This document shows, one piece after another, positions 33,922-44,400 of a stretch of DNA of 64,000 nucleotides. Both the position numbers and the translations under genes were made by a program. The notes beneath the pieces are model-generated. The model did no database searches. It was not told where the DNA came from and saw nothing but the letters and a program-made list of their open reading frames with translations. Location: the NCBI RefSeq assembly GCF_009905215.1, contig NZ_CP047593.1, forward strand, positions 1,430,900-1,494,899, read 5' to 3'. The DNA comes from Tichowtungia aerotolerans. Its GTDB lineage: Bacteria; Verrucomicrobiota; Kiritimatiellia; Kiritimatiellales; Tichowtungiaceae. The first letter of the stretch is position 1; every line of letters starts with the position of its first letter.

Positions 33922-36816
33922 ATGAAAAAATGTATTCTATTTTCGCTACTGTATTTGGCCACGCTCTGCCGGGCGGGTCAGCTCACGCTGCCGGCGGTGT
34001 TTTCGGACCACATGGTCCTTCAGCGCGACCTGCCGGTGACGGTCTGGGGAACTGCGGATGCCGGGGCGACCATAAGAGTTGAGTTTGGCGGGCAGACAAA
34101 AACAGCTGTTACCGATTCTTCCAACCATTGGAAAGTGATTCTCGATCCGATGCCCGCATCTTCCGAACCTCGGAAACTGATCATTTCTTCATCCAATAAT
34201 TCGGTGATCCAATATTCTGATGTCCTCGTCGGCGAAGTCTGGCTCTGTTCCGGCCAGTCCAATATGCACTGGCCGATGGAGGGGCGGGAAAAAACCGAAT
34301 CGACGGAGGCCGCGATTGCTGCCGCGAATTATCCGCAAATCCGGCTCTTCCGCACGCCGTCGAAGTTTGCAGCTCAACCGCAGGAAAACGTGAACGCATC
34401 CTGGCAGCTTTGTTCGCCGGAGTCGGCGAGAACCTTTTCTGCCGTGGCTTATTATTTCGGCAGAAAGCTGAAGCAGGATTTAAATGTTCCGGTCGGTCTT
34501 CTCCAGTGCGCACTGGGTGCGACCCCGATTGTTGCATGGACCGCTCCGGAAGGGTTTGCGGGCCGTGAGACTCTCAAGTCCTTTTATGAAACCGCAACCC
34601 GTTTAGATGGTGTCGAAAAGATAGACCGGTTGACACCATCGGCGCTGTTTAACGCCATGGTTTATCCGCACATCCCGTTCACAATTCGCGGTGCCATCTG
34701 GTATCAGGGTGAAGCGGATTACCGCGATGGAAAGCTCTACGTCGACAAAACCCGCGCGCTGTTGGACGGCTGGCGCAAGCGGTGGGGAACGGATTTCCCA
34801 TTCTATTTTGTGCAGGTTACGCCGTTTGCCTATCCGAATGACAATCCCGAACTACTGCCGGAGTTCTGGGAAGCGCAGGCGCAGATCGTGCAGGACATTC
34901 CCGGAACCGGCATGGCGGTTGTCAGCGACTGCACGACGCTGGATAATATTCATCCGCCACAGAAAGAGCCGCCGGGAATCCGCCTTGCCCTGTTGGCCGA
35001 GGCCGAAACCTACGGTATGGATGTTGTCAGCACCGGGCCGGTTTTCCAATCCTTGCAAAAATCCGGTCATACGCTGCGGGTTCATTTCGAGTCCGCCGTC
35101 GGCTTGACGACCCGCGACGGCAATCCGCCGGACTGGTTTGAGGTCGCCGGGCGCGATGGGGTTTTTCATAAGGCCGTCGCGCAGGTTGACGGTGAGTCGG
35201 TATTGGTACAGTCCGAGGATGCTCCAGATCCAGTCGCCGTTCGTTTTGCATGGCATCAGCTGGCGGTTCCGAATCTGATGAATGGCGCCGGACTGCCGAC
35301 CGGCGCCTTCCGTGCTGAGTTGCCGCGTCCAAATCTACTGGTTTTGCTGAGTGATGATCAGCGGCCGGATACGCTGGGCTGTTATGATTCCAGCACCCCG
35401 ATCCGGACGCCGAACCTCGACCGGCTGGCCGATCAGGGAATCCGCTTCGAAAACGGATTTGCCTCCAGCCCGATCTGTGTGGTTTCGCGGGCATCGATTC
35501 TGACCGGTCGCTATGAATGCAACATGAAGGTGCATCAATTTCATATCCCGATTCCCGATGAAATTTTTGCGGACAGTTATCCGGCTCATTTGAAAGAAGC
35601 TGGATATTTCATCGGTGCGCTGGGCAAGTACGGGGTCGGTATTTCTTCTTTGGTTACCAATACATTCGATGTGTTCGAGGCGCAGGCCGGGCAGGGGCCG
35701 CAGTTCCGGGATTATCAGGGTCGCAAGATGCATGATGCGGAGTGGCTGACGGTAAAAACCGAAGAGTTTCTGAATCAGGTTCCGGAGGGGCAACCGTTCT
35801 GTCTGCAGGTGAATTATAAGGAGCCGCACGGATCATCCTGTCCGGCGCCCGAAGATGATCATCTGCTGGATCACTATCGCTTTCCGCTTCGTCCCACAGA
35901 TGATCCGGAATCGTTCGCCAAGCTGCCGCCGTATGTTCAGACCGGGCTCGGCGGATGGTGCTATCGCAATGAGTTCAATAATGAAGAGGGCGATAATAAT
36001 CCGTATCAGCGAGATTATTTTGAAAAAGTGATGAGCGTGGATCGGTCCATCGGCCGGATTCGATATATTCTGGAAGAGCGCGGACTGGCGGAGAATACGG
36101 TGATTGTTTTTCTCTCCGACCATGGAACTCATCTCGGTGAAAAGCAACTGTACGGGAAATGGACGCCGTATGATCAGAGTCTGCGTATTCCGTTTATTGT
36201 CTACGACCCGCGGCCCGCAGCTCAAAACGGAAGCGTTCATTCGGAAATGGTGCTGAATATTGATGTGGCTCCGACGCTACTCGACCTCGCCGGAGTTACG
36301 GTTCCCGAAACCATGGACGGACTGAGCATGAAGGCGCTTATCGATGGCGAAGCCGTTACGTGGCGCGATCATTTCTTTTTTGAACACTATACGTCTCCGG
36401 CGGCGGCTCCGCGCTATATCCCGCGCAGCCTCGGGATGCGGACGGAAACCGGAAAATATCTTCAGTGGATCGACCCGGATCCGGTGATCGAGGAGTTCTA
36501 CAACCTCGGCCAAGACCCGCAGGAATCCAACAATCTACTAACCAGTCCGGAGGCGCAGGATCAGATTAACGCGGCAAGAAAAGATCTGAAGGCGTGGGTT
36601 CAGAACAATCCGCCTGATTTTGAATACGACCCGTATGGCGAGATTCCGCAGTACGGATGCAAAGACATTGACTGGGAGCATTTTCAAGAAATCCGGCCCG
36701 AAGAATATGGGCGAATTAAGGCAGAAGTTGAGCGCCTTGGGGTAACCTGGGAGCAGGCTGTCGATGATTGGGAGATTCGCTATGAAATCTGCGCCAACGT
36801 CGGGTACTGGTATTGA
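33922..36816 (+). CDS. Sialate O-acetylesterase-like + sulfatase fusion (964 aa)
   Basis: One exported polypeptide (signal peptide ending near CRAG) with two enzyme domains. Residues about 20-470 are an SGNH sialate O-acetylesterase-like domain: Ser113 in CSGQSNMHW, WYQGEAD near 260 and His344 in NIHPPQK. Residues 475-964 are a type I sulfatase: DDQ metal site (478-480), active-site segment C519-V-V-S-R in SPICVVSRASILTGRY, GALGKYG, and FLSDHGTHLGEKQLYGKW. The usual sulfatase motif is CxPxR or CxAxR, so Val at the third position is unusual. The sulfatase has no signal peptide of its own; it joins directly after the esterase end (GLPTGAFRAELPRPNLLVLL). Acting on a glycan that is both O-acylated and sulfated is the obvious inference. 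Confidence 0.9.
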   Translation: MKKCILFSLLYLATLCRAGQLTLPAVFSDHMVLQRDLPVTVWGTADAGATIRVEFGGQTKTAVTDSSNHWKVILDPMPASSEPRKLIISSSNNSVIQYSDVLVGEVWLCSGQSNMHWPMEGREKTESTEAAIAAANYPQIRLFRTPSKFAAQPQENVNASWQLCSPESARTFSAVAYYFGRKLKQDLNVPVGLLQCALGATPIVAWTAPEGFAGRETLKSFYETATRLDGVEKIDRLTPSALFNAMVYPHIPFTIRGAIWYQGEADYRDGKLYVDKTRALLDGWRKRWGTDFPFYFVQVTPFAYPNDNPELLPEFWEAQAQIVQDIPGTGMAVVSDCTTLDNIHPPQKEPPGIRLALLAEAETYGMDVVSTGPVFQSLQKSGHTLRVHFESAVGLTTRDGNPPDWFEVAGRDGVFHKAVAQVDGESVLVQSEDAPDPVAVRFAWHQLAVPNLMNGAGLPTGAFRAELPRPNLLVLLSDDQRPDTLGCYDSSTPIRTPNLDRLADQGIRFENGFASSPICVVSRASILTGRYECNMKVHQFHIPIPDEIFADSYPAHLKEAGYFIGALGKYGVGISSLVTNTFDVFEAQAGQGPQFRDYQGRKMHDAEWLTVKTEEFLNQVPEGQPFCLQVNYKEPHGSSCPAPEDDHLLDHYRFPLRPTDDPESFAKLPPYVQTGLGGWCYRNEFNNEEGDNNPYQRDYFEKVMSVDRSIGRIRYILEERGLAENTVIVFLSDHGTHLGEKQLYGKWTPYDQSLRIPFIVYDPRPAAQNGSVHSEMVLNIDVAPTLLDLAGVTVPETMDGLSMKALIDGEAVTWRDHFFFEHYTSPAAAPRYIPRSLGMRTETGKYLQWIDPDPVIEEFYNLGQDPQESNNLLTSPEAQDQINAARKDLKAWVQNNPPDFEYDPYGEIPQYGCKDIDWEHFQEIRPEEYGRIKAEVERLGVTWEQAVDDWEIRYEICANVGYWY

Positions 36817-36841
36817 TGATTTAACTGTAAGGAGAGACGTG

Positions 36842-38398
36842 ATGAACGGAGTGAAACGAAGAGATTTTCTGGCGGGCTGCAGTGCGGGAATGCTGGCTCC
36901 GTTTGTCGCGAAAGCCGCCGGAGCAGGCCGTCAAAAAACAAACCTGCTGTTTATTTTTACCGATCAGCAGGCGTTTGACATGATCGGGTCTGTTAATTCC
37001 CAGGTGCATACCCCCCATCTGGATGCTTTGGCGAACCGCGGTGTGCGCTTCGAACACGCCATCTCCAATTTTCCGGTTTGTACGCCGTATCGCGGCATGC
37101 TTTTTTCAGGCCAGCACCCGCTTGTGAATGGAACCTTTGCAAATGATGTTCCGCTGCTGCCGTGCCCCGGCAAGCGGTTTGGTCATGTGCTGACCGATGG
37201 TGGATATGATGTGGCCTATATCGGGAAATGGCATTTGTACGGCGGAAAAACCCGTGATGCAGCGGTGCCGCCGGGGCCGAACCGTCAGGGTTTCGACGGC
37301 GTCTTTCTCTCCAATAACATCCACGTCGATTTCCGGCCGGATGCCTGTTACTACTGGAATGATGCCGGGGAAAAGGTTTTCTTCAAAGACATCTATCCCG
37401 ATCAGCCGTGGGAGCTGGAGGCCCAGACACGGCAGGTTGAAGAGTGGTTTGATCAGCGCGAAAAGAAGGATCCGTTTGCCCTGTTTGTCTCGTGGCATCC
37501 GCCGCACGACTTCCGGGGGGATTGCAGCGATGAACTTCCGGGCCATCAGCGAAATTATGATGTCGATGAGCTGGATCCGAAGCTGCTGGCTCCGTACGAC
37601 GGACAGGAAATCAGCCTGCGCCCCGGTTCTTCGTTCGAAGGAAAAATGAATGACTGCAAGCATCAGCAGTATCGAAACTATATGGCGATGGTGACGGCGT
37701 GCGACGCAGCGGTCGGGCGGCTGGTCGATAAGCTGAAAGAGCAGGGGCTTTACGAAAATACACTGATTGTTTTCACCTCGGACCACGGCGATATGCTGGG
37801 CTCCCACGGAGCCAGATTCCCGAAGCCGTATCCGCAGAATTATGCGCTGAAAGTTCCGCTGATTATGCACTGTCCGAACCGGCTGCTTACGGGGCGCGTC
37901 AGTGAACTGCCGATCGGGGTCATGGACCTGATGCCGACCATTCTTGGCATGCTGGGCCTGTCGGTTCCCGATGTGGTTCAGGGGAAAGATTTTTCGCGGG
38001 CGATCCTGACGGGGGATGACTTTGCGTCAACGAGCCAGCCGATTTTCAACTGCGGCGGATGGCGGGGCGTTTATACGAAAGAGTGGACGTATGCGCGCGG
38101 AGTTGACGGCGCGAAAGTGGTCGGCGGAGTGGAGATCAACCTGCTGTACAACCATGCCGAAGACCCGGGACAGTTGAACAACCTTTTCGGTGATCCGCGC
38201 TATGCGCAGGTTCAGGCGGAAATGGAAAAGATGACGGTGCAGTGGCTGGAGTATTTTGAAGACGAGGAATACACCGGAGTGGACTTTGAGCGGGTCGAAA
38301 AAGAGACCGGGATTTCCTGGAAGATGAATTATACGCACCGCCCCATTGATCTGCTGAAAAAGGTTTGCATGGATTCCCGACCTCAAAGAGCCGACTGA
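36842..38398 (+). CDS. Tat-exported type I sulfatase (518 aa)
   Basis: ATG 36842 follows AAGGAGAG. The N-terminus carries a twin-arginine signal (KRRDFLAGCSAGMLAPFVA). The sulfatase domain has FTDQQAFDMIG at the metal site, the canonical formylglycine motif C80-T-P-Y-R in FPVCTPYRGMLFSGQ, YIGKWHLYG, and TSDHGDMLGSHG. Cys80 must be converted to formylglycine for activity. Export by Tat implies folding, and possibly maturation, in the cytoplasm. It lies 25 bp after the esterase-sulfatase gene in the same operon. The sulfated substrate is unknown. Confidence 0.93.
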   Translation: MNGVKRRDFLAGCSAGMLAPFVAKAAGAGRQKTNLLFIFTDQQAFDMIGSVNSQVHTPHLDALANRGVRFEHAISNFPVCTPYRGMLFSGQHPLVNGTFANDVPLLPCPGKRFGHVLTDGGYDVAYIGKWHLYGGKTRDAAVPPGPNRQGFDGVFLSNNIHVDFRPDACYYWNDAGEKVFFKDIYPDQPWELEAQTRQVEEWFDQREKKDPFALFVSWHPPHDFRGDCSDELPGHQRNYDVDELDPKLLAPYDGQEISLRPGSSFEGKMNDCKHQQYRNYMAMVTACDAAVGRLVDKLKEQGLYENTLIVFTSDHGDMLGSHGARFPKPYPQNYALKVPLIMHCPNRLLTGRVSELPIGVMDLMPTILGMLGLSVPDVVQGKDFSRAILTGDDFASTSQPIFNCGGWRGVYTKEWTYARGVDGAKVVGGVEINLLYNHAEDPGQLNNLFGDPRYAQVQAEMEKMTVQWLEYFEDEEYTGVDFERVEKETGISWKMNYTHRPIDLLKKVCMDSRPQRAD

Positions 38399-38459
38399 CT
38401 GTCTCGGCATTCTGTGTGGAGCAGTAATGCATTTTAGAAGAAGGAGTGGTCATAAATAA

Positions 38460-38537
38460 AAGGTTCAGGAACTGATCGCACGCTGGCAGAAACATGAAGA
38501 CGAATACCTAAAACTGGTTTCCAGGCCAGTTGAATAA
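38460..38537 (+). pseudogene. Possible C-terminal gene remnant
   Basis: A 25-codon frame, opening right after an in-frame stop and ending TAA at 38535-38537, encodes KVQELIARWQKHEDEYLKL and a short tail. It looks like the amphipathic end of a sulfatase-type protein and has no start codon or ribosome binding site. It may be what is left of a gene deleted between the sulfatase and the repeat/esterase gene. Confidence 0.35.
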
Positions 38538-38560
38538 ATTTTGATTAAAGGCAGGGTGTT

Positions 38561-41461
38561 ATGAAAAAACAAATAGGTTTGGTGTTGATTGCGGCAGCAT
38601 GTGCGGCAGTTGCAACGACCTGGAATCAGGATGTCGACATCGGCGCAAAATGGAGTGAGGCGTCCAGCTGGAACACCGGTGTTCCTCCCACGGTTTCGGA
38701 TCTGGCTTTGTTTGATCTGGCGCAGGCCAATACCTATGATGTGGATGTGGATACGTCTGCGATCACCCGCCTGCAGCAGGTGTCGCAGCCGCACACGTTC
38801 AGTGGAAATGGATCGATCAACATCACCATTTCGCCGGCCTCGCATTTCCAGAACTGTATGTACAACACGCTGAGCGGCGGAACCGTGACCTACCATGTTG
38901 ATGTTTCGGTCAATACGCTGACGGCATATTACGCGCAAATGAATAACAACAATGGCGGCACCACCATTTTCAACGGGTCCTTCACGGTCAGTTCCGGGTC
39001 ATTGCTGAATGCCAGAGGCGGCACGCATGTTTTCAATGGCGATTTGAATTTGGTTGGAACGATGCGGTTGGATGCCGGTTCCGTCATTATCTCCGGAACA
39101 GGAAACACGCTGATTTCAGGTGATTACATCAGCACAGCCGGTCCGGGCAGTGAGCTGTACCTGAACCGCTCCGGGGCTTATACGTTGAGTGATCTGGCGA
39201 CCGGCTATTTGCGGATTGAAAGAACCAGGGTCTACTTTGGAGCGGACCAGGCGGTTGTGGACGGAACAGACGTGAAAATATATCAGGTTTCTGCAGATGC
39301 CGCGCTGATTTCCAACGGGGACTATGATCAGAACTTCGGCGTTTTATATATGTTCGGCACCAGCGGGCTGGATGCGCAGATGGATATGAATAACAGCGAC
39401 TGTGTCTGGACCTTTGAGGACTCCTCCGGAACGACATGGACGCATGATCTGGTCATTTCCAATGTCGGGAAGAACACGGAGATTCGCTTTGCAATGGATG
39501 GTGGCACCGGTTTGACGGATGAGCAGATCGGGCAGATTACGCTGAACGGAGTCGCGCTGACAGAAGCGGATGTGTTTGTGGAGGACGGTTATCTGTATCT
39601 CTGCAAAAGCGAAATGCCTGTGGAACAGAAAGGGTCGACGGAACCGGTATATGTCGGCTATTACCGTGGCAGCGCCATGGAGCAGGGCATCTATCAGTTT
39701 ACAGACCTGACCGATCCGTTGGGGACGGCAGCGCGGGTCGGCGAATGGCCGTTCCCGAATCCGACCTGGCAGAAGATCGGATTTGATGGCGATCAGTATT
39801 ATGTGCTGAACCGCGGTACGAGTTTCGGCGGTCCGGGGCTGTCGCAATATGATGGGGATACGACGCTCACCGAGATCAGCGGCAGTGACGATTTTGCGGA
39901 CTGGAATGGAGTTGGAGCCTGCAACGGTGTTTGGTACGGCCTCTACACCGGAAGTGGTTTGAATGGTTCAGGGCTTTATATGTTCATGGACGAGACTGAT
40001 CCGGAAGGAACGGCTGTGCAGCTGTTCAGTGGACAGAGCTTTTCTTCCAATGTTTGGAACGATGTCGCATTCGACGGCGAGCGCTACCTGTTTGTTCAGC
40101 CGGCTTCCGGCGGTGATCCGGGCATTTATGAATACGATCCCGATGCGGACTCGTTCACGAAAATCAGTGGGTCGGAAACCTACGCCGATTGGCAGGGGCT
40201 GGCGGTTTTCGATTCCGACATCGCGCCGCTGCGGAACAAAAAAGCCTACGTGCTTCTGTTCGGCGGGCAGTCCAATGCGCTGGGCTGGGGCTATCGCCAG
40301 TACCTGCTCGACACCGGAAATCCGCTCGCCTGGCCGCAGGCGGATATCGATATGCTTCATGGGTTGAATCTGGTTGTGCCTCAGGACACGCTGGTTCCTC
40401 TGCAGTCCGGAACCGCTAATATTGTGGTTAAGCCGCTGCCGAACCATTATCCGGATCTGACCGTAGCGCCGATCAGCCGCTTTGCGGCCGAACTCAGTTT
40501 TGCCCGCAGTGTTCGGGACCAGCTTTCTCTTCCGGACATGCGGCTCGGAATCATAAAATATGCAATTGGCGGGACGACCCTGTATGAGACCAGCGACTGG
40601 TGGCCGGACGGCACCGCCGACCGTTCGGCGGACGGAACCCGCTACCAGAATTTCCAGAAGACGGTCTGGAAAGGACTTGCCGCGATGAAAAACAAATATC
40701 CGACCCACTCGGTTGAGATTCTGGGAATGGGCTGGGTACAGGGAGAGTCCGATGCCATCGAAGGGCAGGGCGAAAATTATGAAGCCAACCTGACGCGGTT
40801 CATCGCTGATGTGCGGGCGACCTTCGGCGTCGCAGACCTGCCGTTTGTGCTGTCCAAATTGTCCAGCAATCAGCTGGAAGGCGCGCCGCAGAACGAACTG
40901 GACCAGTGGCCGATTGTCACCAACGCCCAGGCGCTTGTTGCGGCCGCCGATCCTTATGTGGTGGCGACGGATACCGAGGGCACCAACTATGCGGTTTCCG
41001 TTGGGTACTCTGAAGGGCGCTACCATTATATTACCCCGGCGCTGCTGCAGATCGGATATGACCTGGCTGATGCGCTGATTTCGATTTGCGGCGTTGACTC
41101 GGATAACGACGACTTGCTCGATGAATGGGAAAACAGTTATGCGCCGGGTACGGCCGGTCTGGGGAACACGCCGGACGCCGATTATGACGGTGACGGATTC
41201 ACGGATCAGGAGGAATTTCAGGTTGGGACCGATCCGACCGATTCAGATGATTTCCTGAAACTGTCGGCGGTTTCTTCAGCCGGTGTGAGCTGGCCGGCTC
41301 AGGGCGGTGTAAGCTACCGGGTGTATCAGTCCACAAATCTTCTATCGTGGACGGCGGCGGCGGGGCCGCTGCTGTTTCAGGGCATGACGAATGCGGTTGT
41401 TGGTTTTTCGAATTTTATTCAGACTAATCCGGTCGGATTTTTTTGTTTGACTGCGGAGTGA
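38561..41461 (+). CDS. Secreted repeat protein fused to an SGNH esterase domain (966 aa)
   Basis: A signal peptide (MKKQIGLVLIAAACAAVA) precedes a beta-repeat region (20-345) that is paralogous to the whole 45629 protein (both have IGAKWSE/VGAKWSE, QANTYDVDVDTS and QPHTF[SN]G). A segment with two repeats of the form IYQF/LYMF...DPxGTA (about 365-545) suggests a kelch-like module. An SGNH carbohydrate esterase domain follows (about 555-840): Ser571 in LFGGQSNALGWG, GMGWVQGESDA near 725 and His822 in RYHYITP. A TSP3-type calcium segment (DSDNDDLLDEW, DADYDGDGFTDQEE) and a C-terminal beta domain end it. It is likely a surface-exposed or secreted deacetylase. Confidence 0.85.
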   Translation: MKKQIGLVLIAAACAAVATTWNQDVDIGAKWSEASSWNTGVPPTVSDLALFDLAQANTYDVDVDTSAITRLQQVSQPHTFSGNGSINITISPASHFQNCMYNTLSGGTVTYHVDVSVNTLTAYYAQMNNNNGGTTIFNGSFTVSSGSLLNARGGTHVFNGDLNLVGTMRLDAGSVIISGTGNTLISGDYISTAGPGSELYLNRSGAYTLSDLATGYLRIERTRVYFGADQAVVDGTDVKIYQVSADAALISNGDYDQNFGVLYMFGTSGLDAQMDMNNSDCVWTFEDSSGTTWTHDLVISNVGKNTEIRFAMDGGTGLTDEQIGQITLNGVALTEADVFVEDGYLYLCKSEMPVEQKGSTEPVYVGYYRGSAMEQGIYQFTDLTDPLGTAARVGEWPFPNPTWQKIGFDGDQYYVLNRGTSFGGPGLSQYDGDTTLTEISGSDDFADWNGVGACNGVWYGLYTGSGLNGSGLYMFMDETDPEGTAVQLFSGQSFSSNVWNDVAFDGERYLFVQPASGGDPGIYEYDPDADSFTKISGSETYADWQGLAVFDSDIAPLRNKKAYVLLFGGQSNALGWGYRQYLLDTGNPLAWPQADIDMLHGLNLVVPQDTLVPLQSGTANIVVKPLPNHYPDLTVAPISRFAAELSFARSVRDQLSLPDMRLGIIKYAIGGTTLYETSDWWPDGTADRSADGTRYQNFQKTVWKGLAAMKNKYPTHSVEILGMGWVQGESDAIEGQGENYEANLTRFIADVRATFGVADLPFVLSKLSSNQLEGAPQNELDQWPIVTNAQALVAAADPYVVATDTEGTNYAVSVGYSEGRYHYITPALLQIGYDLADALISICGVDSDNDDLLDEWENSYAPGTAGLGNTPDADYDGDGFTDQEEFQVGTDPTDSDDFLKLSAVSSAGVSWPAQGGVSYRVYQSTNLLSWTAAAGPLLFQGMTNAVVGFSNFIQTNPVGFFCLTAE

Positions 41462-41471
41462 GGTAAGGTGC

Positions 41472-44400
41472 ATGGACTCGATAAAAAAAATCTTTTTTGG
41501 AGAGTCGGGCGCGGTCTGTGCCATTATTTTTATGCTTCAGGTTCCGTTTGGTGAGCCGCCGGCTGTTCCTCCGGCGGTCGGCGACTGGCCGCTGATGGGA
41601 TCTTTGGACGATGCGAGCGGAAGTCTGCCGCTTACGGCTTACAGCGACAGCGTTCCTGTGAACGCCGACAGTTCGTTTGTGTCTGACGGGATGGCCTGCA
41701 ACGGCACTTCGCTGGTCGCTCTTCCAGAGCTGTCGGAGTCTCAGGGTTTCACGGTGTGCGGCTGGATCAATGCGTCCAATCTGGAAACAAACGGATTTAC
41801 ATCCACGGCTCCGCACACAATTTTCCGGCTGTATAATTCCACGGGCGGGACATCTCAGTTTGCCGTGCGCGCTCTGGACGCAACACTGAACGGTTATCAC
41901 TCTCCTCCGGCGGAAAACATCTGGCCGGAAACCCCGCTGGCGACGGATCAATGGACCTTTATTGCCGCCGTCTGCGATGGAGAATCCTACACGTTTTATC
42001 AGAATGATCTTCCGTCGTATGAATTTCCGATCGTCAGCAGCAATGTATTTGACCGGCTGATTATTGGCGCTCTGCGAGCAGACGGGTACCGACCGTTTAA
42101 CGGGAAAATCCGGCGGTTTAAACTGTTCGATACCGCACTGGATGAAGCAACGGTTCATGCTGTTTATACCGATGAAAAAGTGGCGAAAATCGGCGACTGG
42201 CCGCTGCTGGGGTCTTTGACGAATCGTGCGGGAATTTTGACGCTGACCGCCTATGATGAAGGATCTGTTATTGACCCTTCCATTTCGCTGGAGTCGGACG
42301 GGATGGTGATGGATGGGGTTGGGCTGCTGGCGCTGCCCGTTCTGGCGGAGTCGCAGGGTTTTACGGTTTCCGGATGGGTGAAGCCCTCCCGGCTGGATGA
42401 CGGGTGGAGTACGGATGCTCCGCATACTGTTTTTCGGATGTATAATTCTGCGGACAGCACGGAGCAGTCTACGCTTCGCATTCTGGACGGCGATTTGAAC
42501 GGATACCATACTCCGCCGGGCGCAAACATCTGGCTGAATTCTCCGGCGGTTTCCAATGATTGGAACTTTGTGGCGCTGAGCTGTGATGGCGATTCGTATA
42601 CTTTTTATCAGGACGGCCTCGCGCCGCAGGTTGTTCCGATCACCAGCTCCAACGAGTATGACCGTTTGATGATCGGCGCGGCGGATGCGTCGGGAAGCCG
42701 GCCTGTGTTTGGAAAAATGCGACAGCTTAAGCTGTACGACGGCGCTTTGGATGAAGCTGCCGTTCGGGAAATCCGGCGGCTCGAAAAACCGGCCGGGCTG
42801 AACCTGTCCGGCAACCTCCTCACATCGGGCAGCTTTGAAAACACAACCATTGAAGAGCTGGATGCAACATGGAATTTTTCACCGACAAATATGTGGCGCG
42901 TTGATGATCGGCAGACCGTTGACGGCGGGCAGTCCCTTGCGGTTACCGCCGGAGATTCCTCGTCGTTTGCTTCGATTAGACTTCCTGTTTCCGGCGATGC
43001 CGGCGAGGTGGTGTTTGGCGGATGGGTCAGCGTGAAAGGGTCTGAACGGGACCGGAACGCGCTGGTGAGGATGACCTGTCTGGCGGAACCGGCGGGGGCA
43101 CCAAACACAACGTTTTTTGTTGCCGATGAGCCGGATTATTCCGCGGTTTCAAAAGAGTATCGGCCGGACACGCCGCCGACCTATTTTGAACATCGCTTTT
43201 CGGTGCCGGTGGACTACAAAAGTTTGCGGCTCTCGCTGGCGGTCGATACCGATGTCGGAGACGTTTATTTTGACCGGTTGTTTGTGGCAAAGACCGAAGC
43301 GTTTCAGTCGAATTGGGATGTGGAAGTTCAGACGAACACGGCACCGAATGAGTGGCGGGTAGCCGCTGCGGAATATCGGATTGCAGCGCAGGCATCGGCT
43401 GCGGACCGGGATATTTTCTGGGCGGAAGTCGACTTTGCCCGGTTCTTCAGAATCTATAACGAACGCGACCCGCTGGATCGGAGCAGCGTTCAGGTCTGGG
43501 CGGTTGGCAACGGACAGGCCGAACGGGTGGATGCGGTCAGTGACTATGCCTTGCCGACGTTGGAGAGTCATTATCCTCATAACGGACTGGTCCGCTGGCG
43601 CGGTCGCGACTGGGCTGAGAGCTACGAAATTTATTTCAGCCCGATGAGAGCAGACGGAACGGCGACTGTGCCGGGTCCGGTTATGCTGGGGGCCGGCGAG
43701 CTGCTGAATTATGCAGCCAATACGATTGCTCCGGCGTGGGGATCGTGGCCCGGTTATAAGTTTGACGTAAAAGATGCCGACGGCGACGGGGACTGGGATC
43801 TTTACTGCGGCTCGTCTGACGAAGGATTCTTCATTTGCCGGAACATCGGCTCCAACGCGTCGCCGCTGTTTGCTCCGCGCACGCGTCTTTTGTCGACGGA
43901 TCAAGCTCCGGGGTCTGCGCCGAATTCGGTTTGGCTGGACTGGGACGGTGACGGCGACAACGATCGTATTGAGGGGGTGCGGGTTTCGCTGGGAACCTAT
44001 GTGGATGGCGACTATCTGAATCTGAACTTCAATCAGAACAGCGGCAGCGCAATGGCGGCGGACGCTCAGGTGGTTGATGAAGGCGGCACGCAGATTAAGC
44101 TGGAGGATGCCACATGGTATCGGCTCGGCGGCGGAGATTTCGACAACGATGGATCGCCTGACATTGTGGCCGGCACCGCGATGGGAACGCTGGATCTGCT
44201 GCTGAACCGGGGAACGGATTCCGGCAAGGCGGTTGTTGAGCACGTTCAGGTTCCGTTTGATCTCTACAGCTCAGAGCCGTACGAATCCGGCGACATGGGC
44301 CTGAAGCCGGTCGTGCTGGACTGGGACGGAGATGGCGATGACGATATCGTGTTCACCGCATGGCAGGGATTTTTCTGGCTGCTGCTCAATAACGGGACGG

